Position numbers and translations under genes: made by a program. This document shows, piece by piece, positions 1 to 5,971 of a stretch of 7,365 nucleotides of DNA. This DNA is from Syntrophaceae bacterium UBA6112. Lineage in GTDB: Bacteria > Desulfobacterota > Syntrophia > Syntrophales > UBA5619. The DNA is taken from positions 1,040-8,404 of the forward strand of contig DIWG01000071.1 in assembly GCA_002423465.1 (NCBI GenBank), written 5' to 3'. Within the stretch, counting starts at the first letter, position 1. Each line of letters starts with the position of its first letter. The notes under the pieces are model-generated. The model was not told the DNA's origin. It was given only the letters and a program-made list of their open reading frames with translations, and made no database searches.

Positions 1-2
1 GG

Positions 3-722
3 GAGTACAAGCTCGCCCAGCTCGTCCGGGCGAACGAGGCCCTCTACGACCTCACGACAGCCTACGGCGTCCCCTGCATCTCGGGGAAAGACAGCATGAA
101 AAACGACTACCAGATCGGAGAGGTCCGGATTTCGATCCCCCCCACGCTGCTGTTCTCCGTCTTGGGAAAGATGGAGGATGTCCGGCAAGCGGTAACAATG
201 GACGTCAAGCAGCCGGGGGACCTCGTTTACATCCTGGGGAAGACCATCCGGGAACTGGGCGGGTCGGAATGGTACGCCTTGAACGGGGCGATCGGGAACG
301 GCGTTCCCCGGGTATGCGCGGAAACGGCGAAGGCGCTCTACGAGGCGCTCGGCCGGGCGATCCGGGCGGGGCTCGTCGCTTCCTGCCACGACTGCTCGGA
401 TGGCGGGCTGGGCGTGGCGCTGGCGGAAACGGCCTTCGCCGGCGGCTTCGGCCTTGCGGTCGATCTGCGGGCCGTCCCGGCGGAGGGGATCGTCCGGAAC
501 GACGAGATTTTCTTCTCGGAATCCCAGAGCCGTTTCGTCGCGACCGTTCATCCGGAGTTGCGGGATGCCTTCGAGGCCGCCCTTACAGGCTCCGTTTTCG
601 CCCGGATCGGAGAGGTGATTCCGGAGCAGACCCTTCGGATCGAGGGCCTCGGCGGGAAAAGAATCCTCGAGGAAAACCTTGCCGTCCTCAAGGCGGCCTG
701 GCAGAACCCCCTCGCGTTCTAA
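3..722 (+). CDS. purL: Phosphoribosylformylglycinamidine (FGAM) synthase, synthetase subunit, C-terminal part (5' end outside window)
   Basis: This is the C-terminal 239 residues of PurL, which converts FGAR, ATP and glutamine-derived ammonia to FGAM in cytosolic de novo purine synthesis. The frame is open from base 3, so the ATG at 96 is an internal Met inside the conserved SGKDSM segment and not a start. Further family hallmarks are the CHDCSDGGLGVALAE segment (about visible residues 129-143) and the FFSESQSRF segment (about 169-177). Both are typical of the C-terminal AIR-synthase-related ATP-binding fold. The protein ends at NPLAF without a glutaminase domain, and that activity is encoded by the next gene, purQ. 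The TAA lies 24 bases before the purQ ATG, so the two are surely cotranscribed. The upstream part and its start cannot be judged here. Confidence 0.95.
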   Translation, partial: EYKLAQLVRANEALYDLTTAYGVPCISGKDSMKNDYQIGEVRISIPPTLLFSVLGKMEDVRQAVTMDVKQPGDLVYILGKTIRELGGSEWYALNGAIGNGVPRVCAETAKALYEALGRAIRAGLVASCHDCSDGGLGVALAETAFAGGFGLAVDLRAVPAEGIVRNDEIFFSESQSRFVATVHPELRDAFEAALTGSVFARIGEVIPEQTLRIEGLGGKRILEENLAVLKAAWQNPLAF

Positions 723-734
723 AGGGCGGAATAT

Positions 735-741
735 AAGGTGG
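735..741 (+). promoter_or_regulatory. Ribosome binding site deciding the purQ start
   Basis: AAGGTGG, close to the AAGGAGG consensus, ends 5 bases before the ATG at 747. This favours ATG 747 over the in-frame GTG at 738, which lies inside this site. The GTG has only a GGGCGGA stretch (724-730) as an alternative site. Confidence 0.6.
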
Positions 742-746
742 AAAGA

Positions 747-1574
747 ATGTCGAAGAGAATCAGCGCGATTGTGATCACGGGAAACGGAACGAACTGTGAA
801 ATGGAAATGGCGCATGCCTGCCGTCTTGCCGGCTTCGATGAAGTCGGCATTGTCCATCTCAGCGAACTTCTCTGCGGGACAAAACGGCTCGATGACTATG
901 ACTTCCTGAACCTGCCCGGAGGATTTCTCGACGGCGACGACCTCGGCTCGGCCAAGGCCGGCGCGAACCGGATTCTCCATGCCACCGTCGCGGGGGGCAG
1001 GGAACGCCTCTTCGATCAATTCACGCGGTTCATCGCGGCGGGAAAGTTGATCCTCGGCGTCTGCAACGGCTTCCAACTCCTCGTCAAGCTGGGAATGCTC
1101 CCCGGCCTGGACGGCTGCCACGACCGGCAGACCGTTACCCTGACCTTCAACGACTCGGGGCGGTTTGAGGACCGCTGGGTCCATCTCCGCGTCGATCCCG
1201 CCTCCCCCTGCATCTTCACCGGGGGACTTCACGAAATTGATCTTCCTGTCCGCCATGGCGAAGGGAAGTTCATTCCGCGGGATGAAGAAATTTTGGGGCG
1301 GCTTCACCGGCAGAACCTGATCGCCCTGCAATACAGCAATGGGGAATACGGAAAAGCGACGCAGGACTATCCGGCCAATCCCAACGGATCCGTGGACGGG
1401 ATCGCCGCGATCTGCAATGAAACGGGACGGATTTTCGGCCTCATGCCCCACCCCGAGGCCTACCTCCACCGGACAAACCACCCCCGCTGGACACGGGAAA
1501 ATCTACCGGAAGAGGGGATGGGACTTGCGCTCTTCCGGAACGCCGCCGCTTTTCTCCGAAACGTCTCCCCATAG
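747..1574 (+). CDS. purQ: FGAM synthase, glutamine amidotransferase subunit
   Basis: PurQ is a class I glutamine amidotransferase that releases ammonia from glutamine and feeds it to PurL. The 275-residue protein opens with a beta strand and the GNGTNCE segment (about residues 12-18). It has an LPGGF oxyanion-region motif (56-60) and the nucleophile elbow GVCNGFQ with Cys106. Near the C-terminus, MPHPEAY carries His235 and Glu237, completing the Cys-His-Glu triad. At 275 residues it is longer than the Bacillus-type PurQ (about 227), and its tail after the HPE motif resembles the C-terminal glutaminase domain of the fused enterobacterial PurL. It is best seen as a split version of that large enzyme. 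The start is ATG 747, with a good ribosome site; GTG 738 would add three residues. Confidence 0.95.
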   Translation: MSKRISAIVITGNGTNCEMEMAHACRLAGFDEVGIVHLSELLCGTKRLDDYDFLNLPGGFLDGDDLGSAKAGANRILHATVAGGRERLFDQFTRFIAAGKLILGVCNGFQLLVKLGMLPGLDGCHDRQTVTLTFNDSGRFEDRWVHLRVDPASPCIFTGGLHEIDLPVRHGEGKFIPRDEEILGRLHRQNLIALQYSNGEYGKATQDYPANPNGSVDGIAAICNETGRIFGLMPHPEAYLHRTNHPRWTRENLPEEGMGLALFRNAAAFLRNVSP

Positions 1575-1653
1575 GCGCGGAGGAGCGATCTTTTTTTACG
1601 CCCAAGCCTTTTTCGCAATGGGGGGCGGAATTCGGGGAGGAAGCCACCCCGTC

Positions 1654-1660
1654 AAAGGAG
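1654..1660 (+). promoter_or_regulatory. Ribosome binding site of the cupin gene
   Basis: AAAGGAG ends 5 bases before ATG 1666. It fixes the start of the cupin gene, even though the reading frame stays open well upstream into purQ. Confidence 0.65.
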
Positions 1661-1665
1661 ATTTT

Positions 1666-2097
1666 ATGAAAATCCGCATATGGTTATGCTTTTTCTTCCT
1701 GTTCTGCACCGCTTCCCTTGCCGGTGCCGGAGAATACAGCGACGGCGTTCAGGCGAAGGTTATCCTCAAGACAAAGAACACGAGCAACGGTCAGCCCATT
1801 GCCTACTTGAGAACGGATAACGCCGAGGTCACGGCCATGACCGTGGAAATCCCCCCGGGGGCTGAAACCGGATGGCACACCCATCCGGTTCCCGTCTACG
1901 TCTACGTATTATCAGGATCATTGACCGTCGAGGTCGAAGGGAAACCGGCATCTGTTTTTCAGGCCGGAGATGCGTTCGTCGAAGTCGTCCATACCGGTCA
2001 TTGCGGAAAGAATGTCGGCACTGTTCCCGTCAAACTGGCGGTTTTCTATACGGGGGCGGAGAATGTGCAAAATGTGATCAGGACGTCCGCACCCTGA
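1666..2097 (+). CDS. Secreted small cupin-domain protein
   Basis: A 143-residue single-domain cupin. The N-terminus has a basic start (MKIR), a hydrophobic core (residues 5-18) and small residues around 19-22 (LAGAG), which reads as a Sec signal peptide, so the mature protein is probably periplasmic. Cupin motif 1 is GWHTHPVPVYVYVLSG (69-84), with His71 and His73 as probable metal ligands. Motif 2 is GDAFVEVVHTGHCGKNVG (101-118), with His109 or His112 supplying the other histidine ligand. The Glu usual in motif 1 is not present: the position about four residues after His73 is Val. The HPVPVY variant recurs in a known cupin subfamily, as I recall it. The gene lies 91 bases after purQ and 40 before the aldolase gene. 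Substrate and enzymatic activity are unknown; a sugar- or small-molecule-binding role is possible. Confidence 0.85.
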   Translation: MKIRIWLCFFFLFCTASLAGAGEYSDGVQAKVILKTKNTSNGQPIAYLRTDNAEVTAMTVEIPPGAETGWHTHPVPVYVYVLSGSLTVEVEGKPASVFQAGDAFVEVVHTGHCGKNVGTVPVKLAVFYTGAENVQNVIRTSAP

Positions 2098-2114
2098 TCG
2101 GATTGATCACTTTT
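2074..2114 (+). terminator. Possible weak terminator or attenuator hairpin at the cupin/aldolase junction
   Basis: GTGATCA (2074-2080) pairs with TGATCAC (2104-2110) and is followed directly by TTTT (2111-2114). A competing hairpin, GATCAGG (2076-2082) with CCTGATC (2093-2099), shares the same left arm, so the two folds exclude each other. The structure overlaps the cupin stop codon (2095-2097). The stem is only 7 bp and AT-rich and the U-tract is short, so any termination would be partial. Confidence 0.3.
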
Positions 2115-2126
2115 ATGAAGGCATGC

Positions 2127-2132
2127 AAGGAG
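2127..2132 (+). promoter_or_regulatory. Ribosome binding site deciding the aldolase start
   Basis: AAGGAG ends 5 bases before ATG 2138. This favours that start over the in-frame ATG 2123, which lies just upstream of the site. Confidence 0.65.
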
Positions 2133-2137
2133 AAATC

Positions 2138-2746
2138 ATGAGCAAGGAAATGGAAATCGTCCGGCTGCGGAAAGAGTTGGCGGACTTCTCGGTCCGTTCG
2201 TTCCACCGGGGACTCGTCAGCGGGACCGGGGGAAACATGAGCGTGAGGATCCCCGGCACCGACGAGGTTCTGATCACCCCGACAGGTATCTCCCTGGGCG
2301 ACATCAGGCCCGAGATGAATCTCTGGATGAACCTCGACGGCGCCGTCCTGCAGAGCCCCTGCGGGTTGAGGTCATCGAAGGAAACGGGGTTTCACCTGGC
2401 GGCCTACCGGCTGCGCCCCGATGCGGGAGCGGTGGCCCACCTTCATCCCCCCCATGCGACAGCCTATTCGAACAAGCTGAAGCCTCTTCCCCTGGTCACC
2501 GTTTCGGCCCGGGGCGTCCTCAAGGAGGTTCCCTGCATCGAAAGCGCGCCGGCGGGTTCCCCGGAGCTTTCAAAGTATGTGCAGGAGGGGCTCAAGACCT
2601 TCCCCGTCACGGTCAAGGTCATTCTGATGCGGGAGCACGGAACCCTGGCGCTGGGCGCAGACCTGTCCAATGCCTATTACCTCTCGGATCTCGCCGAAGA
2701 CACGGCGAAGATCGCCTTCATCGAAGGCAACATCAAAAACGCCTGA
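2138..2746 (+). CDS. Class II aldolase/adducin family protein (L-fuculose-phosphate aldolase-like)
   Basis: A 202-residue cytosolic protein spanning the whole class II aldolase/adducin fold; members are Zn-dependent sugar-phosphate aldolases, epimerases or decarboxylases. The phosphate-binding loop is GTGGNMSVR (29-37), followed by ITPTGIS (46-52). By alignment from memory with E. coli FucA, Glu82 (in SSKETGFH) matches the catalytic Glu73. His101 and His103 (in AHLHPPH), together with His167 (in REHG), match the zinc ligands. All key residues are present, so the enzyme should be active. The length is close to the usual 205-230. No sugar kinase, isomerase or transporter lies nearby to suggest a substrate, so a specific gene symbol is not justified. 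It may be cotranscribed with the cupin gene, 40 bases upstream. Confidence 0.88.
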   Translation: MSKEMEIVRLRKELADFSVRSFHRGLVSGTGGNMSVRIPGTDEVLITPTGISLGDIRPEMNLWMNLDGAVLQSPCGLRSSKETGFHLAAYRLRPDAGAVAHLHPPHATAYSNKLKPLPLVTVSARGVLKEVPCIESAPAGSPELSKYVQEGLKTFPVTVKVILMREHGTLALGADLSNAYYLSDLAEDTAKIAFIEGNIKNA

Positions 2747-3149
2747 AGGGGGAATACCGTAAGTGAATGCACGAAAGAAGGGATCGCCCTGACGATTCCC
2801 AAGACGATGAAGGCATGGGTCCTCGATGATCCCGCAGGTTCGGAAGGGACTCAAGACTCTCCGGAAAGCGCCGAAAAGTCGTGAACATCACCACCATGAA
2901 TGATCCCGCCCCTGTATTTCCACCCGGCTAAGCGTCTCCATGAGGATGGGCAGGCAGCAAAATTCTTCAGGACGGCTTTACGCGTATTTCTCCTCGCGGT
3001 AGCGGGCCATCCGGGCATCACCCCATCCACCATATCGTATCCATGGATTGACGGCGACCGGTCATTTTTTGATGTTGGAATTTGCGGTAGTTGCGATCGG
3101 GCGGCGGATTTCCTTCCACAAGGTCCGGCCGCGATCAACGGAAAATGGA
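2747..3149. other. Convergent intergenic region without an intact gene
   Basis: About 400 bases lie between the end of the rightward aldolase gene and the end of the leftward hydrolase gene. Open frames exist on both strands, but none has a ribosome site or a recognisable complete domain. Two short stretches resemble broken coding sequence: a dehydrogenase-like N-terminus on the + strand (2807-2900) and a protein-like C-terminus on the - strand (about 2978-3058). No strong bidirectional terminator is visible. TGAC (3049-3052) and GTCA (3061-3064) before six Ts form only a 4 bp stem. Confidence 0.6.
2807..2900 (+). pseudogene. Possible remnant of a zinc-type (MDR) alcohol dehydrogenase / quinone oxidoreductase N-terminus
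   Basis: ATG 2807 opens MKAWVLDDPAG, which matches the typical first strand of medium-chain dehydrogenase/reductases (MKAxVL..pG). The frame closes at 2882-2884. Moving into another frame around 2842-2849 gives GLKTLRKAPK, which would continue such an N-terminus, but that frame stops at 2901-2903. Nothing downstream resembles the rest of the roughly 330-residue family. If real, this is a frameshifted, truncated scrap. The match is short and could be chance. Confidence 0.25.
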
Positions 3150-4445
3150 TCACGGCCTCTGCTTTCCCGCCCATCCTTTCATCATGATGCCGTCCAGCCA
3201 ATCCAGAATCCGGGCATTGGATATCAGAAGAGCCCCCATCTGACAGTGTTCTTCCGCCCCGTCCTCCTTCGTAAACAACATGAAATCTTTCGGGGATATG
3301 AGGGCCTCGAAAAGCTTTTTCGCCTGCCCCGGATTGGCTTTGTCCTCTTCGGAATCAACGATCAGCATGGGACAGGTGATCTTCGCTGCAATATCCCTCA
3401 TCGTATAAGGTCGTATCATTTTGAGCCAGTTGCTCGGGGATTTGGCATGGAATGTAAACATGCCGTTCGCGATCAGCCACCGGAAAGAGGCGTCCGTTTT
3501 CATTCTGGAGTATATCGCCTTGTCGATCTCTTCCGCACCTTGTTCCGTATCAAGGGCTTTTTCATCTTCCGGACTCAAGCGGGCGATCAGATTGACATCA
3601 TAGATGCCGCCGTTGGCGATGCAGGCCCGGATCCTCTTTTCAAAGGCGACGGCCCGGGGGGCAAAGTACCCGCCGAAACTGATTCCCATCAGGGCGATTC
3701 TCTTCGTGTCCACCTCCCGGCGGGTCAGCGCGTAATCGACGACCGGGGTCACCACCGTCTCCCAGTCGGGCCGAAACGGCAGTTTCTGCACCCGGATCGC
3801 GCCGCCCTGTCCCGGGCCTTCGAAGAGAAGGACGTTATACCCCCGTTTCACGGCAAAGAGAGCCGTTGAAAAATAGAGCTCTTCGATCGTGCCGTCAAAC
3901 CCGGATTGAACGATCAACAGGGGCCTCTTTGCCCCCGAATTGTCGACGAGGCACAGATATCCGGCCAACGTCGTTCCTTCGAAGGGGATTTCGACCGGGA
4001 GGATCGGTCGACCGGCCAGTTTTGCCGCTTTCCGAAAGCTGTCCCGGCTTTTCTTCCAGATCGACACGATGCGCGGATCTTCCGGATGGGTATGAAGAAA
4101 AAATTCGGCGGTTCTGTAATAGTTGGAAGCCTTGAAGAATTCCTGTCCCGCGCTGATTTTCCGGCCCCGTGCAAGGAAATCGCCCCCCGCCTTCTCGCGC
4201 TGTTCGGCGGTCTTCAGCCATTCCCGGCACCAACTCTCATCGTCCCCTTCCCGGATCGCGTACGCCGTCTTGAGAACTTCGCCGACATCGGCCCCTCCGG
4301 AGACGGCATAGCCCAGCGCCCGCAGCGTCTGGAATGAATACTGCGTGTCCTGAAAAACCAGATCCATGGAAAACGAACGGCCTGCCGTCAGGGCATGCAG
4401 CGCCGAAACCCATGCTATAATCAAAACGAGCCTCGAAATTTTCAT
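3150..4445 (-). CDS. Exported alpha/beta-fold hydrolase
   Basis: A 431-residue protein with a hydrophobic N-terminus (residues 5-20) that looks like a Sec signal peptide, so it is probably periplasmic. Residues about 30-150 form a mostly helical region, followed by the alpha/beta hydrolase core. The nucleophile elbow is GISFGG (254-259) with Ser256. The acid is probably Asp368 in VDSEEDKANPG, and the base His400 in GAEEHCQMGA. A helical cap insert lies between strands at about 290-345. The layout, with a helical N-terminal domain before the hydrolase core, resembles the FrsA / 2,6-dihydropseudooxynicotine hydrolase group, but those proteins are typically shorter and lack a signal peptide. Substrate is unknown; ester or C-C bond hydrolysis are both possible. 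The start at 4445 gives the signal peptide. AAAGAGG sits 10 bases upstream, a rather wide spacing. The internal Met27 is the alternative start and would give a cytosolic protein. Confidence 0.85.
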   Translation of the reverse strand: MKISRLVLIIAWVSALHALTAGRSFSMDLVFQDTQYSFQTLRALGYAVSGGADVGEVLKTAYAIREGDDESWCREWLKTAEQREKAGGDFLARGRKISAGQEFFKASNYYRTAEFFLHTHPEDPRIVSIWKKSRDSFRKAAKLAGRPILPVEIPFEGTTLAGYLCLVDNSGAKRPLLIVQSGFDGTIEELYFSTALFAVKRGYNVLLFEGPGQGGAIRVQKLPFRPDWETVVTPVVDYALTRREVDTKRIALMGISFGGYFAPRAVAFEKRIRACIANGGIYDVNLIARLSPEDEKALDTEQGAEEIDKAIYSRMKTDASFRWLIANGMFTFHAKSPSNWLKMIRPYTMRDIAAKITCPMLIVDSEEDKANPGQAKKLFEALISPKDFMLFTKEDGAEEHCQMGALLISNARILDWLDGIMMKGWAGKQRP

Positions 4446-4683
4446 CAGCGGATGGCCTCTTTACTCGATACCACAGTCACTTTTTTGATGAAAAGAACAC
4501 TACACCAGCGGCCCTGCATCCTATGGTCTCCGATCCAAATGACCCGAGCCCCCGATGTTACGGCGGCCGATCGGGAAAAATTCGGAACCCATGAGGAAAA
4601 TGCAAGGCGACGGCGAAACGGAGGCCGAGCGCGAATGCCGGATGGTCAACGGGTTTGGTTGGTTTGCATTTTACGAGGGCTGA
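4446..4683. other. Intergenic gap with small inverted repeats
   Basis: The 238 bases between mltA (upstream on the - strand) and the hydrolase gene hold no supported gene. Two inverted repeats are visible. CCCGAT (4551-4556) pairs with ATCGGG (4570-4575) over a 13-base loop. AAAATGCAA (4597-4605) pairs with TTGCATTTT (4664-4672) over a 58-base loop. Neither is a classical terminator. The promoter of the hydrolase gene presumably lies here, but I cannot point to a convincing one. Confidence 0.5.
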
Positions 4684-5868
4684 TCACTCGGGTTTGATGA
4701 AAAGGTAATACAGCCGCCCCTCACGGTATGTTCTACCGGCCAGTTCGCCGGCACGGTCGCCGACTCCCATGTAAACATCACATCTGCCCGCCGCCCGGAT
4801 AGCCCCCCCTGTATCCTGATCCAACGCAAACCCTGCAGGCTTGTCGAGATCAACCGCAACAAAGGTAAACATCGCCCTGGGGTAAATCGTCTTGTCCGTT
4901 GCAATCGTTCGAAACGGAATGACCGGCTCATTGAGCGAACCTCTGGGATCGCCTTTTTCAGACCTGAAGAAAACAAACCGGGGATTCTGATTCACGTACA
5001 GATCGACTTCATCGGGATGGGCCTTGAAATAGTCGATCATCGCCTTGAGGTTGATGTTTTTATTGGAAAACTTCCCATCAGCGATCATTTTTTGCACGAT
5101 ACCCCGGTATTCCCAGCCGTTGTTGGCGGCATAGCCGACCGTTTCGAGCTGTCCGTCCGGCATGCGAATTTTGGCTGAGCCCTGCACATGCGCTATGTAC
5201 ACCTCAAACGGATCGCCGAGCCAGACAAGCTCATTGCCGACAAGGGCATTGGATTTTTGGATCTCCTCCCGGCTTGGGTATGGGCGGATCCGGCCATCCG
5301 CCCCCCGTTGACCCAGAATCGTCCCCTCAGGCCCTTTGACCAGATCGGCAGGCGGTTGATATAAAGGGTAGTGGAAACGGTCCGTGCGCAGCCGCGACCC
5401 GTCAAAAATCGGCGTATAATACCCTGTAAACAAGACTGTCCCCTGATCATCACAGCCCACCGAAATATACGTATCGAATTTTTCCCGCAACACCGCGTTC
5501 ATCTGCTGGGGAGACATACCCGAAGCAACCAGTTTATCCAGTTCCCGCAGACTCGTGACCGCCCGTTCGTAGGTGATGTCGCCATAAGGGTAGAATTTTT
5601 CGCTGGACGGTTTCGCCATATAGCTCAGGCTGTTGGCGATGGCTTCCCGCAAGCGGTCGGTATCGGAACAAGCCCGCGTGTAGTCGGGAATCTGGCTGGG
5701 ATCGGTAATCTTTCTCAGCGCCAGTTCGCCCGGCGGCAATGGCCGAAGATAATCTTTGGGGATTGTCGGGAGGACCGTAAGATCTGTAGCGATACGTCTA
5801 TGGCAGCCCGCAAGAACGAGAAAAACCATGACCAAAAACAAGCCGAGGAGAATGATTTTGATTTTCAT
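4684..5868 (-). CDS. mltA: Membrane-bound lytic murein transglycosylase A (lipoprotein)
   Basis: A 394-residue outer-membrane-type lipoprotein that cleaves peptidoglycan glycan strands with formation of 1,6-anhydromuramyl ends. The N-terminal hydrophobic stretch ends in the lipobox LAGC with Cys22 as the lipidation site. The MltA domain begins near FTGYYTP (147-153) and continues through the GGxxGxxR-like fold region. The C-terminal 3D domain carries its signature aspartates: Asp350 and Asp352 in LDQDTGGAI, and Asp364 in CDVYMGVGD. Asp364 is the likely counterpart of the catalytic Asp of E. coli MltA (my alignment from memory). Length is in the family range (about 365-400). The frame is open another 111 codons upstream, but that part is low-complexity shadow sequence overlapping the neighbouring gene. 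The lipoprotein signal fixes the start at 5868. No Shine-Dalgarno site precedes it, and a promoter sits immediately upstream. Confidence 0.93.
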   Translation of the reverse strand: MKIKIILLGLFLVMVFLVLAGCHRRIATDLTVLPTIPKDYLRPLPPGELALRKITDPSQIPDYTRACSDTDRLREAIANSLSYMAKPSSEKFYPYGDITYERAVTSLRELDKLVASGMSPQQMNAVLREKFDTYISVGCDDQGTVLFTGYYTPIFDGSRLRTDRFHYPLYQPPADLVKGPEGTILGQRGADGRIRPYPSREEIQKSNALVGNELVWLGDPFEVYIAHVQGSAKIRMPDGQLETVGYAANNGWEYRGIVQKMIADGKFSNKNINLKAMIDYFKAHPDEVDLYVNQNPRFVFFRSEKGDPRGSLNEPVIPFRTIATDKTIYPRAMFTFVAVDLDKPAGFALDQDTGGAIRAAGRCDVYMGVGDRAGELAGRTYREGRLYYLFIKPE

Positions 5869-5874
5869 GGAAGA

Positions 5875-5904
5875 AGTATAAGACAAGAGGGTCTCGGTTG
5901 TCAA
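5875..5904 (-). promoter_or_regulatory. Sigma-70-type promoter of mltA, giving a probably leaderless transcript
   Basis: On the - strand a perfect -35 box TTGACA (5899-5904) is followed after 18 bases by TATACT (5875-5880), five of six matches to the -10 consensus. TTATAC with 17 bases is the alternative register. The -10 box ends only 6 bases before the A of the mltA ATG. Transcription would therefore start at or next to the start codon. Confidence 0.65.
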
Positions 5905-5971
5905 AAGGAAGTTGTTTTTGGTGATGGTTTCGCCTTCACTCCGTCTCGGGCCGGCAAAGATAAAAAATCCT

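Noticed and set aside
1575..1606. A T-run after purQ as an intrinsic terminator
   Set aside because: The bases before the seven Ts form at most a 3 bp stem (CGC/GCG).
1339..2097. A 252-residue frame joining purQ out-of-frame sequence to the cupin
   Set aside because: The upstream half is a shadow of purQ. The signal peptide and the ribosome site put the cupin start at 1666.
3049..3070. TGAC...GTCA followed by six Ts as a terminator for the rightward genes
   Set aside because: The stem is only 4 bp, too weak for an intrinsic terminator. The GACCGGTC palindrome inside has no loop.
2900..3187. A 95-residue rightward open frame
   Set aside because: It has no Shine-Dalgarno site before ATG 2900, no recognisable domain, and it runs into the hydrolase gene on the opposite strand.
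2851..3201. A 116-residue leftward open frame in the convergent junction
   Set aside because: It overlaps the hydrolase 3' end, has no ribosome site and matches no family I know. It is probably a by-product of GC-rich sequence.
3048..3869. A 273-residue rightward open frame opposite the hydrolase gene
   Set aside because: It is an antisense shadow: the opposite strand carries clear alpha/beta hydrolase motifs, while this frame has an unnatural Arg/His/Gly-rich composition.
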